Source: GCA-2693325 sp036343635 (lineage in GTDB: Bacteria > Latescibacterota > UBA2968 > UBA8231). From it: a DNA stretch of 50,512 nt. Positions 16,197 to 24,602 of the stretch are shown in pieces. The translations under genes and the position numbers were made by a program. Each line of letters begins with the position of its first letter. Positions within the stretch are counted from its first letter, which is position 1. Location of the stretch: assembly GCA_036343635.1 (NCBI GenBank), contig JAYYVF010000082.1:1-50512 (forward strand). Reading direction: 5' to 3'. Below the pieces are notes generated by a model. It did no database searches. It saw only the letters and a program-made list of their open reading frames with translations, and had not been told where the DNA came from.

Positions 16197-17003
16197 ATGA
16201 CCAAAATTGTTGTAACTGGAATAGCTGGTCGTATGGGCCAACGGTTAGGAAGCCTGACGGTAGAGGCCGAGGATCTCTTTTTGGTTGGAGGTACTGAGCA
16301 CGAAGAGCATCCATCCGTTGGCTGTGATGTGGGAGAATTGCTTGGAAAGCAAAGTCAAGATATCGAGGTCTCAAAAAATTTAAAGGAGTGTATTACAAAT
16401 GCTGATGTCGTAATTGCATTTACGAGTCCCGAAGCGACCCTGCGGGATGCAAAAATATGTGCTGATTTTGGTATTGCTATGGTTGTTGGAACCACGGGGT
16501 TTGAACCAATACAACTGGAAGAATTTAAACAAATTGTTGCAAAAATACCTTGTGTTTTTGCCTCTAATTTTAGTACTGCAATGAATGTTTTATTTCAATT
16601 GGTTGAACAGGCAGCGAGTCAATTAGGCGACGCATACGACGTTGAGGTCATAGAAATGCATCATCATTTTAAAGTTGATGCTCCAAGTGGGTCGGCTATC
16701 ACGCTGGGGGAACGAGCTGCTTCGGGTTTGGGACGTAAATTATCTGATGAGGCAATACATGGACGTGAAGGAGTGGTTGGAGAGAGAAGTCGTAAAGAAA
16801 TAGGTATGCATGCAGTCCGCTTAGGGGATGTTGCTGGTGTCCACAAAGTATTATTTGGCGCACCCGGTGAATATGTTGAACTGTGTCACACGGCAACTAG
16901 CAGGGATGCTTTTGCTTTAGGAGCACTCAGAGCTGCACGCTTTATTGGTCATGCAGATACTGGTTTATATTCAATGGTAGATGTTCTACAATGCGAAGGT
17001 TGA
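16197..17003 (+). CDS. dapB: 4-hydroxy-tetrahydrodipicolinate reductase (DapB)
   Basis: 268 residues. It reduces the DapA product with NAD(P)H in the diaminopimelate/lysine pathway. The nucleotide-binding GIAGRMG lies at the N-terminus, VVGTTGF follows the Rossmann core, and the signature EMHHHFKVDAPSGSA holds the catalytic His and Lys residues. The length is normal. The ATG at 16197 is preferred over the adjacent GTG at 16194 because AGGAG (16187-16191) then lies at five bases. It is co-transcribed with dapA, whose stop codon overlaps the ribosome-binding site. Confidence 0.95.
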   Translation: MTKIVVTGIAGRMGQRLGSLTVEAEDLFLVGGTEHEEHPSVGCDVGELLGKQSQDIEVSKNLKECITNADVVIAFTSPEATLRDAKICADFGIAMVVGTTGFEPIQLEEFKQIVAKIPCVFASNFSTAMNVLFQLVEQAASQLGDAYDVEVIEMHHHFKVDAPSGSAITLGERAASGLGRKLSDEAIHGREGVVGERSRKEIGMHAVRLGDVAGVHKVLFGAPGEYVELCHTATSRDAFALGALRAARFIGHADTGLYSMVDVLQCEG

Positions 17004-17020
17004 TTGATTTTAATTGTTAT

Positions 17021-17051
17021 CTCTTCCGCTTCACGAATCAAGCGGAAAGAG
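17021..17051. terminator. Hairpin after dapB, weak terminator candidate
   Basis: CTCTTCCGCTT (17021-17031) pairs with AAGCGGAAAGAG (17040-17051), with one bulged base and an eight-base loop. There is no clear T-run after it on either strand, so it may be an RNA-stabilising hairpin rather than an intrinsic terminator. Confidence 0.45.
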
Positions 17052-17107
17052 TTCACACTCTAAAGATTTGTAGCTGTACATATTGATAAAATTATTCTTA
17101 TAGGAAA

Positions 17108-17233
17108 TCATTTATCATTTGATTTCGTTTCTTCTTTTAGAAGACCTGATTCTTTGAGTTTTTTTTCAATCAAAGTGATTTTTACAAGAGTAACAACCCC
17201 AAAAATAAAGCCCATTATTCCAAATGCTTCCAT
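17108..17233 (-). CDS. Small single-helix membrane protein (41 residues)
   Basis: Read from ATG 17233 to TGA 17108, this frame encodes 41 residues. It opens with a hydrophobic segment (MEAFGIMGFIFGVVTLVKI) followed by a charged tail rich in Lys and Glu (EKKLKESGLLKEE). AAGGA lies eight bases before the start. The helix-then-amphipathic-tail layout resembles small membrane proteins seen in many bacteria. It lies about 100 bases downstream of the UVR-motif gene on the same strand and may share its transcript. The function is unknown. Confidence 0.55.
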   Translation of the reverse strand: MEAFGIMGFIFGVVTLVKITLIEKKLKESGLLKEETKSNDK

Positions 17234-17334
17234 TTTAGAATTCCTTATTTTGGTTATTTAATGACATTAATAATTATTAATATTTTCCAATACGATATGA
17301 TAAAATATTCTCTTCAAAAGATCCTAAGACGGTG

Positions 17335-18105
17335 CTACTGTCGATCTGGGGGACGGAAAAGATGCCTTGGTCCCGGCCACAGAGTTTGTATTTTGTCTCG
17401 AAGGCGTGCTGCTTCTTCGAAATCTTCATTTTCTACTGCGTCCTTTAGAGCTCGTTCTAACTGTTCTCTACGGGTTAGCGGTCTTTCCTGCTCCAGTTCG
17501 CTATGCCATTCTCGCAAGAAGACTAGTTCAGGTAATTCTTCTTCAACTTCTCCTTCCCATTCTTCCACATAGGTCTCTAGGTTTTCAATGCCCTCGTTAA
17601 CGGCTTGGAGAGCTGTAGGATAATCTTCGGATTCGAGAGATAGCATGGCACGAGCTCGTGTTTGCATCATTATGGCGTGAGGATAATATTGTTCGAAATA
17701 CCAGCGCACTTCATCATTGGGGGCATATTCATCAACGAAATCAAAAATCTTTAATGCGTGTTCCGTGTCTTTTATTACACCTTGATATTCTTCTAAATAA
17801 AAAAGACTGAGGTACCGATGATAGAATTGCCATGCCTCTTGAAAAAGGTCTTCACACTCTTCTTCTGTAAAAGTAAATTGCTTTTCTTTTTCTAACTTTA
17901 TTTTCATTAGGTAATATTCGAGTAAAGAAGTGGAATCAAAGGGCCGTCTACCGTCGGGACGTCCTGATGGCTCCAATTGTAGGATGCCCATGTCTATTCG
18001 TATCTGGATTTTTTCAGATCCGTCATGACCTTTTATGCGACGAGCTAAAAACTCGTCTGGGTTGAAGTTCCAGTTTTTAAGAATGGGACCGATATCATAT
18101 TTCAT
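17335..18105 (-). CDS. UVR-motif (UvrB/UvrC motif) protein
   Basis: 256 residues from ATG 18105. This start is chosen over ATG 18117 because GAGG sits a proper distance upstream of it. The C-terminus (residues about 215-250) carries the UVR motif, LTRREQLERALKDAVENEDFEEAARLRDKI, which in UvrB and UvrC mediates their contact and also occurs in clamp-protease regulators such as McsA. The first 60 residues (DIGPILKNWNFNP...IQIRIDMGILQLEPSGRPDG) form a separate conserved-looking domain. The middle is helical and acidic, resembling TPR-like helices. No catalytic motif is visible, and it is not UvrB or UvrC. The role is unknown; protein-protein contact is the safest reading. Confidence 0.8.
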   Translation of the reverse strand: MKYDIGPILKNWNFNPDEFLARRIKGHDGSEKIQIRIDMGILQLEPSGRPDGRRPFDSTSLLEYYLMKIKLEKEKQFTFTEEECEDLFQEAWQFYHRYLSLFYLEEYQGVIKDTEHALKIFDFVDEYAPNDEVRWYFEQYYPHAIMMQTRARAMLSLESEDYPTALQAVNEGIENLETYVEEWEGEVEEELPELVFLREWHSELEQERPLTRREQLERALKDAVENEDFEEAARLRDKIQTLWPGPRHLFRPPDRQ

Positions 18106-18392
18106 CAGTTGCCTCATGCGAACAAAATTAGTCCAATTGATCTTGAAAATATAGCGTAGGATTAAAACCTGCGCTAATTATTGCTAAGGTGAAACTGTAA
18201 TTCATAGAAAAGGCTTTTTAGTTAAGAGTTGCAAAAAAGAGTGTAGTATTGCTTTGTTTATATTAACAGAATGATTAACTGATTTTGCGCTCAGTGCGAC
18301 GGTTAATTAATATAAAAAATATGGAGCAGTTATTGGACTTGGAGATATTTTGGTGTGTAACAATATGAATTTAAATAAAGGACAGTGGATTT

Positions 18393-19445
18393 ATGTCTAA
18401 GAAAACTGGTTTTGCTGTCGTTGGGTTAGGAATGGGGCGACATCACTGCAAAGCAATTTCTGCTGCCCCAGGGGCACAGTTGGTAGCAGTCTGCGATACG
18501 GATGAAGAGCGTCTAAATGGAACCTCGGAAGAATATGGTTGCAAGGCTTACAACGATTACCATGAGCTTCTGAACGACAAAGATGTTGAGGTGGTAAATA
18601 TTGCTACTCCTTCGGGATTGCATGCCAGGATGGGAATTGAGGCGGCTGTAGCTGGTAAGCATTTGATAGTTGAAAAACCGGCTGATATCCAACCGGAGCG
18701 TGTAGATGCTTTGATTGCAGCTGGGCAAGAAAATGGAGTCAAAATAGCAGGCGTTTTTCAGGCCAGGCTAGATCCCCTAAACATAAGAATTCGGGAAGCT
18801 GTTCGCGCAGGCAAACTGGGTAAGTTGATAGGAGTACATGGTCATTTGCCTTGGTACCGAGCTCAATCCTATTATGAGGGACGTCACGGGACATGGAAAG
18901 GTACTTGGGACATGGATGGAGGCGGGTCTTTAATGAATCAAGGTGTACATACAGTAGATCTTCTTCAGTGGATAGCTGGCCCAATAGAGGCTGTTTCAGG
19001 TATGTATGGGATTTTTGCACACGAAATAGAAGCTGAGGATCAATCTGTAGCCGTCATGCGTTTCAAGAATGGAGCGCTGGGCACATTGTATACAACTACG
19101 TGTTGCTATCCTGGTTATGATCAACGAATTATGTTGTACGGTACGGAGGGTTCAGTGTCAAAAATTCATAGTGAATTGGAGGGTTGGAAACTGATGTCCG
19201 ATGAAGGTAATGCCGAGGAGAAAGAATTACTTGCACTATATGGAGCCAATAAGGATGTAAGTGGATCATCTGATCCTATGGCTGTTGGGTTTGATGGACA
19301 TACTCAGATTATTGTCGATATGTACGAATCCATAGCTGAGGAGAGAAGCCCACTAATCACGTTGGATAGTGCACGACATGCTGTTGAGATTATCAATGGA
19401 GTGTTTGAATCTGCCCGATCTGGTAAAGAAGTGAAAGTGGGTTAA
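18393..19445 (+). CDS. Gfo/Idh/MocA family NAD(P)-dependent oxidoreductase
   Basis: 350 residues. The N-terminal Rossmann domain starts with VVGLGMGRHH, followed by the acidic VCDTDEERL that favours NAD. The family's catalytic motif appears as VEKPADI. The C-terminal alpha/beta domain contains MDGGGSLMNQGVHTVDLLQW with the conserved His and Asp. The substrates of this family are sugars, inositols or similar polyols, and which one applies here cannot be read from sequence. AAGGAC precedes the ATG at about nine bases. The acetamidase gene follows after four bases, so the two form an operon, perhaps for breakdown of an amide-bearing compound. Confidence 0.9.
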   Translation: MSKKTGFAVVGLGMGRHHCKAISAAPGAQLVAVCDTDEERLNGTSEEYGCKAYNDYHELLNDKDVEVVNIATPSGLHARMGIEAAVAGKHLIVEKPADIQPERVDALIAAGQENGVKIAGVFQARLDPLNIRIREAVRAGKLGKLIGVHGHLPWYRAQSYYEGRHGTWKGTWDMDGGGSLMNQGVHTVDLLQWIAGPIEAVSGMYGIFAHEIEAEDQSVAVMRFKNGALGTLYTTTCCYPGYDQRIMLYGTEGSVSKIHSELEGWKLMSDEGNAEEKELLALYGANKDVSGSSDPMAVGFDGHTQIIVDMYESIAEERSPLITLDSARHAVEIINGVFESARSGKEVKVG

Positions 19446-19449
19446 AGAC

Positions 19450-20370
19450 ATGGCACATCACGATTTCGTACCTGATCATTATCATGTCACAATAGGGGCT
19501 CACGAGCCAGTGTTACATATTTCTCCAGGCGACTCTGTAAGTACTACAACGGTCGATGCGCGAGGTCGTGATTTTACAGGTGAGCAAATAACAGAACGAG
19601 GTAATCCGATGACAGGCCCGTTTTTTATTGACGGAGCTGAAGTTGGAGACGCGTTGGTTGTGAAGTTTGACCGTTTGTGGCCTAATCGTGACTGGGGATT
19701 TTCGGGCACGACCATTGCTCCGAATGTATTGGAACCTGGATATGATCCGGAGCTTAATATTGATTATGAAACTTGTAAATGGTCCGTTGATTTAAAGGCT
19801 GGTAACGTTAGGCTTGTTGAGCCGGAAACGCAATTATCTAAACTTATACTACCGATTTCTCCAATGTTAGGCTGTTTTGGAGTGGCCCCACCCAGAAGAC
19901 AGTCGATTTCAACTGGAACATCCTCGACGTACGGTGGGAATATGGACTACCGTGGTTTCGTTCAGGGAACAACGGTGTTTTTACCGATTGCTGAACCTGG
20001 AGCTTTATTCCACTTAGGTGATGGACATGCCTTACAAGGTGATGGTGAGATTGTTGGAACTGGGATAGAAATTTCTTTTGAGGTCACGTTTACCGTAGAT
20101 CTAATAAAAAAATCAAATATAGGTTGGCCTCGTGCGGAAAATGACACGCATATCATGGTCGCAGGAAATGCTCGTCCTCTAGACCAGTGTGTTCAGCACG
20201 CTACTACAGAATTGGTTAAATGGATTGAGAGTGATTATGGTTTAGATCCAATTGTCGTGCATCAAATATTGGGGCAGTTTGTCGAATATGATATGGGAAA
20301 TGTCTATGATCCAGCATACACAATGGTTTGTAAGATAGAAAAGGAGATCTTAGAGCGCGTTTCCTCGTAG
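19450..20370 (+). CDS. Acetamidase/formamidase family protein
   Basis: 306 residues of the FmdA/AmdA family, which hydrolyses short amides to carboxylate and ammonia. Diagnostic stretches are NPMTGPFFIDGAEVGD, GGNMDYR and LFHLGDGHALQGDGEIVGTGIE. The length agrees with the short form of the family. The gene is four bases after the Gfo/Idh/MocA gene and converges with ppk, 11 bases away. The true substrate may be neither acetamide nor formamide. Confidence 0.9.
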   Translation: MAHHDFVPDHYHVTIGAHEPVLHISPGDSVSTTTVDARGRDFTGEQITERGNPMTGPFFIDGAEVGDALVVKFDRLWPNRDWGFSGTTIAPNVLEPGYDPELNIDYETCKWSVDLKAGNVRLVEPETQLSKLILPISPMLGCFGVAPPRRQSISTGTSSTYGGNMDYRGFVQGTTVFLPIAEPGALFHLGDGHALQGDGEIVGTGIEISFEVTFTVDLIKKSNIGWPRAENDTHIMVAGNARPLDQCVQHATTELVKWIESDYGLDPIVVHQILGQFVEYDMGNVYDPAYTMVCKIEKEILERVSS

Positions 20371-20381
20371 GTCAATCATTA

Positions 20382-22454
20382 CTAGAGAGTTTGATGTGTT
20401 TTTTCCCTTCTGTCGATAAGTATCTGTTGAACGCTTTTATCCTGATTTCCTGTGTCGTTTATTGGTCGACGTAAATAGCTTCCGTCGGGCTGCATTTCGC
20501 GAATTTTATTTTGGCATGACAACGTGAGTGTGACAAGTTCTTCATAAATTCGCTTTTTATGTGTGTCGTCTGCAACTGGAAAGACTACTTCCACACGATT
20601 ACGCAAGTTACGATTCATCCAGTCGGCGCTTCCCAACCAAACTTCCTCTTGTCCGCCGTTTGCGAAGTAATAAAGTCGACTATGTTCTAGGAACCTGTCA
20701 ATTATGCTGTAGACGCGAATATTTTCGCTTATCCCCGGCAATCCAGCACGTAAACAGCAAACCCCACGCACAATTAGATCAATCTCAACTCCGGCTTGCG
20801 ATGCTCTGTATAAGGTGTGCATAATTTCATGGTCTGTTAAGCCATTCATTTTAGCGACTATGGCTGCCGGACGACCGGCTATAGCATGTTCAATCTCACG
20901 CTCGATCCTATATATTATACCTTTTATTAGACCTGTTGGGGCAACCAATAGGTCTTTAAAACTTGTTTCGTGTGAGTGGGTTGTTAATACGTTGAATACT
21001 TCTGCTACTTCTGTGGTTAAGTTGGGTCGGGAGGTTATTAGGCCTAAATCAGTATAGAATTTTGCAGTTGTTTGATTATAATTTCCTGTTCCTAAATGTG
21101 CATAACGCCGCAATTTGTTGGATTCTCGCCTCACTAATAGGGACAACTTACAGTGGGTTTTTAGTCCCATCATCCCGTAAATGACATTTACGCCGCTGTC
21201 TTCAAAACGCCGAGCCCATTCGATATTAGCAGCTTCATCACCACGAGCTTTTAGTTCGACTAAGGCGGTAACTTCTTTACCACGTTCAGCTGCATTTATG
21301 AGCGCTTGTGCAACCTCCGAGTCGTCTCCCGTTCTATACAATGTTTGCTTGAGGACTAACACATTATCATCATTGGCAGCCATTTTTATAAATTCTATGA
21401 CTGGGGCAAAAGAATCGTACGGATGGTGTAATAAAATATCCTTGTTTCTGACAGACTCAAAGAATCTTTTTGGGGTGGGGTTTACCGTGGGCAAGGATGG
21501 AGTGAACGGTATGTACTTCAAGTCGCGGCGTCCGACCAAGTCATATAAAGAAATGAATCGGTATAAATTAACAGGTCCATTTGTAAGGAAAGTGAGTTCA
21601 TCTCCAACAGAGAATTGTTGTTGAAGGCGGTCTATTAATGGTTTTGGTGCCGCGGCTGATATTTCTAATCTGACGGCGTCGGCCAAGTGCTGACTTTTTA
21701 CTTGTTCAGCAATTTCTTCTAAAAGGTTGTCTGAATCTTCCTCGTTAAGATATAAGTCGCTATTACGCGTGACTCGAAACGGGGCTGATGCAATCGTTTC
21801 ATATCCACGAAAAAGCTTGTCTATCATAAGGTCCATAATACCTGCAAGAGGCACAAAATGTTGTTTGCCATCAATGTTCGGCAACTCAACCAGACGCGGT
21901 AATACTCTGGGGACTGTCGAGACACCCATGAGTATACTATCTTTCGATTTAAGTAGGGTCCCAATGCAAAGAGCTTTGTTTATTACACTAGGAAAAGGAT
22001 GAGCTGGGTCAACTACAATAGGCGTGAGGACAGGCTCAAGTTGTTCTTGCCAGTAAGACGTTACGTAGTCGACGTGGCTTCTTGTCAATTTTTTCGATTC
22101 CCATATGCAAATACCTTCCTCACCTAATGCCGGAAGCAACTCCTCGTTCCAGCAACGATATTGATCGGACACCATTTTTCGTGTTTGCACCTCAATCTCT
22201 TTTAGTTGTTCCAGTGGACTTAGTCCGTCAGGCCGAGATGGGTTTGCTCCAGATTTGAGGAGTTGTAGCAAACCAGCTACACGTATTTCAAAAAACTCGT
22301 CAAGGTTGTTGGCGACAATTGCGAGAAATTTTACTCTTTCCAAGAGAGGATTGGTATTATCTTGGGCCTCTTCGAGTACACGAAAATTAAATTCGAGCCA
22401 AGATAATTCTCGGTTTATATATAATTGTGGTGAATTTAGGTTCAGATTTTTCAA
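20382..22454 (-). CDS. ppk: Polyphosphate kinase (PPK1)
   Basis: 690 residues. It makes polyphosphate from ATP, reversibly. The N-terminal domain opens at once with LYINRELSWLEFNFRVLEEA, so the start must be close; the only suitable codon is TTG 22454, with no good ribosome site. The two phospholipase-D-like catalytic domains are clear: HHPYDSFAPVIEFIKMAA, KQTLYRTGDDSEV, then GLKTHCK with the histidine at about residue 434 that would be autophosphorylated, followed by RRYAHLGTGNYN. The C-terminal half includes the second conserved histidine in RFLEHSRLYYF. Length and motifs are complete. The gene is probably single. Confidence 0.95.
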   Translation of the reverse strand: MKNLNLNSPQLYINRELSWLEFNFRVLEEAQDNTNPLLERVKFLAIVANNLDEFFEIRVAGLLQLLKSGANPSRPDGLSPLEQLKEIEVQTRKMVSDQYRCWNEELLPALGEEGICIWESKKLTRSHVDYVTSYWQEQLEPVLTPIVVDPAHPFPSVINKALCIGTLLKSKDSILMGVSTVPRVLPRLVELPNIDGKQHFVPLAGIMDLMIDKLFRGYETIASAPFRVTRNSDLYLNEEDSDNLLEEIAEQVKSQHLADAVRLEISAAAPKPLIDRLQQQFSVGDELTFLTNGPVNLYRFISLYDLVGRRDLKYIPFTPSLPTVNPTPKRFFESVRNKDILLHHPYDSFAPVIEFIKMAANDDNVLVLKQTLYRTGDDSEVAQALINAAERGKEVTALVELKARGDEAANIEWARRFEDSGVNVIYGMMGLKTHCKLSLLVRRESNKLRRYAHLGTGNYNQTTAKFYTDLGLITSRPNLTTEVAEVFNVLTTHSHETSFKDLLVAPTGLIKGIIYRIEREIEHAIAGRPAAIVAKMNGLTDHEIMHTLYRASQAGVEIDLIVRGVCCLRAGLPGISENIRVYSIIDRFLEHSRLYYFANGGQEEVWLGSADWMNRNLRNRVEVVFPVADDTHKKRIYEELVTLTLSCQNKIREMQPDGSYLRRPINDTGNQDKSVQQILIDRREKTHQTL

Positions 22455-22549
22455 GTTTGGCTGGTAGAGGTTGTGTGTAATACCATGTCCTATCTTCAGC
22501 TAACGAAGTTATGTAGTACTTACACTCAATGCAACAAAATCGGTTATCA

Positions 22550-23386
22550 TTAATGCCAATGTGACAAAACAAAATCTCGGTCTAATGCAGCGTTTTTTAA
22601 TATTGCTTGGATAGGTGTGTCTGGATTCTTCGGTGTAGCCATGTTGGCGGTAAATTCTATAGACAGATCTCCGTTATAATTAGAATCATACAAGTGGGGA
22701 AGAAGTCGATTATAGTCGATCCAATCTCCTGCGGATAAAAGACAGCAATCCATTTTCATAGCTTTCCGGTTCTGGAGGTGTATATGAATAATCCACGGGG
22801 CAATTTTATCAAAGAATTCTAAAGCTTCTTCTGTATTGCTCTCCATATATGGCTGAAAACAACAACCTACATTTTTTGAAGAAACAAGAGATTCGAAAAC
22901 TTTCATCGTGCTATCTTGCGTGTCGCATAATGTGTTTGCATGTGTCTCTAATGCCAGAAATATCCCGTGATTTTCCAGTTGTGATGCTAATGACTTCAGA
23001 GATCGGATAGCTTGTTGTGTCTGATCGGGATTCATGTTTTTACTTGCTATGTTTCCAGCAAATATTTTAAAAATTTTTACCTCCAATTTACAGGCAAATT
23101 GTATTAGGCGGTCCAATTTTTGAGACTCTTGCGTATTACTACTCAAGAGGTGTAGGGCAGGATAGGCTCCCAAAACAGGGCAAGTCATATCGAGATTATT
23201 AATAGAATCAACCAGTTGCAATACTCCGCTATTGCTTTGATGAGAAATATGATATTGCCAAATCTCCAGTTCATTAAATCCGAATTCTTTCACCTCGGGT
23301 AATAATTTATCTAAAGGTTGATATGGAATTTTATCAGTCGTCCAACGATTAGGTTCTAGTAAGATTGTGTTAAGTAAGATTCGCAT
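22550..23386 (-). CDS. Sugar phosphate isomerase/epimerase-like TIM-barrel protein
   Basis: 278 residues of the xylose-isomerase-like TIM-barrel (AP endonuclease family 2) fold. Likely metal or substrate ligands appear in ELEIWQYH, FLALETHANTLCDT, CCFQPYMESN, IIHIHLQNR and LSIEFTA. Members include hexulose-phosphate isomerases, inosose dehydratases and keto-sugar epimerases; I cannot choose between them. The start at ATG 23386 has only a weak GGA upstream. It is divergent from the hydroxyacid dehydrogenase. Confidence 0.8.
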   Translation of the reverse strand: MRILLNTILLEPNRWTTDKIPYQPLDKLLPEVKEFGFNELEIWQYHISHQSNSGVLQLVDSINNLDMTCPVLGAYPALHLLSSNTQESQKLDRLIQFACKLEVKIFKIFAGNIASKNMNPDQTQQAIRSLKSLASQLENHGIFLALETHANTLCDTQDSTMKVFESLVSSKNVGCCFQPYMESNTEEALEFFDKIAPWIIHIHLQNRKAMKMDCCLLSAGDWIDYNRLLPHLYDSNYNGDLSIEFTANMATPKNPDTPIQAILKNAALDRDFVLSHWH

Positions 23387-23487
23387 AATTTAATTCCGTT
23401 ATCCATTAGATCCTGAGAATTCTCCACTTTAAGTGGGTGGTAGTTATAGTTAAAGGCTGGAATGTACCTGTCTGCCTAGCTATATTT

Positions 23488-23517
23488 TTGTCTGTCAAAA
23501 TAGAGTGAATTTATAAT
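23488..23517 (+). promoter_or_regulatory. Candidate sigma-70 promoter for the hydroxyacid dehydrogenase
   Basis: TTGTCT (23488-23493) and a consensus TATAAT (23512-23517) are 18 bases apart, about 25 bases before the start codon. The site lies in the divergent intergenic gap. Confidence 0.5.
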
Positions 23518-23542
23518 ATCAGCAATTTGCAGGAGGTTCAAT

Positions 23543-24508
23543 ATGGCCAAGCGCTTGAGGGTTGTTGTCCCTGGGGATGATCCTGTTCAGATAGGAGGGT
23601 CGCCACATTTGGAACGGTTAAAGGTCCATGGGGATGTAATTGTTTATGATAAGCGTCCGGAGAATAAAGAAGAGCAAATAGAACGTGCTAAAAATGCTCA
23701 GATTATAATTAATTCACGTGGTGTAGTAACGTGGAGAGAAGAAGATTTTCAGCATTTACCTGATATAGAGATGATAGCGACCTGTTCTATTGGTACTGAC
23801 ATGATTGATTTGGTTTCTGCGAAAAAGAGGGGAATTGTAGTTTCTAACCAGCCAGGTCGCACTGCTCCGGTTGTAGCAGAGCATATGTTTGGTTTAATGT
23901 TCTCTTTGGCAAAGCGTGCTCATTTCCAGACTTCAGAGTTGAAGAGTGGGCGGTGGACGCGGCAGATGAATGTGATGTTGCAAAAAAAAGTTTTGGGAAT
24001 AATTGGTACTGGGGCGATTGGTGCCGAAATGGCTCGGCTAGGACGGGCGATAGGGATGGAGGTGATGGCTTGGACGTTTAACCCTTCGTCAAAGCGAGCA
24101 GAGGAGTTAGGTGTTCGGTATGTAGATTTGGATGAACTTTTACGACTTTCGGATGTTGTTAGTTTGCATGTGAAACTTACGCCGGATTCTCATCACTTGA
24201 TCAGCATTGACGAGTTGAAGAAAATGAAAAAAACTGCGCTATTACTTAATGGAGCTCGTGGTGATGTTTTGGATCTTGATGCACTTTGTGGGTGCTTGAA
24301 TGCCGGGGATTTGGGTGGAGCTGGACTTGACGTGTTTCCTGAGGAACCATTACCATCGAATCATCCTATATTGGCTTGTGATCAGATAGTCTTGACACCG
24401 CACGCTGCAGATCAGACACCTGAAGGAGTTGAGTTATTAAACGGGGGTGCTGTTGAAAATGTTTTATCATTTATTCAGGGTGCCCCTAAGAATAATGTCG
24501 CTATCTGA
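23543..24508 (+). CDS. D-isomer-specific 2-hydroxyacid dehydrogenase
   Basis: 321 residues, NAD-dependent. The cofactor motif GIIGTGAIGAEMARLGRAIG lies mid-protein. The catalytic triad of the family is present: Arg in NGARGDVLD, Glu in DVFPEEPLP, and His in TPHAADQT. The length fits enzymes without a regulatory ACT domain, so it is not the full-length SerA type. The substrate could be phosphoglycerate, glyoxylate/hydroxypyruvate or a sugar acid. An excellent AGGAGGT ribosome site lies six bases before ATG 23543. Confidence 0.9.
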   Translation: MAKRLRVVVPGDDPVQIGGSPHLERLKVHGDVIVYDKRPENKEEQIERAKNAQIIINSRGVVTWREEDFQHLPDIEMIATCSIGTDMIDLVSAKKRGIVVSNQPGRTAPVVAEHMFGLMFSLAKRAHFQTSELKSGRWTRQMNVMLQKKVLGIIGTGAIGAEMARLGRAIGMEVMAWTFNPSSKRAEELGVRYVDLDELLRLSDVVSLHVKLTPDSHHLISIDELKKMKKTALLLNGARGDVLDLDALCGCLNAGDLGGAGLDVFPEEPLPSNHPILACDQIVLTPHAADQTPEGVELLNGGAVENVLSFIQGAPKNNVAI

Positions 24509-24602
24509 TCGAGGAGACAATTGATATTACGTTCCTTATCGACTACGTCCTGGGCATTGGCTAATTTGAGGGGTTGACTGATATACAAGTGATTAAATTT
24601 CA

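Noticed and set aside
18118..18392. Promoter or small RNA in the 275-base gap before the Gfo/Idh/MocA gene
   Set aside because: AT-rich sequence with several half-matches to -35 and -10, but none with good spacing, and no stable fold or small frame that I could support.
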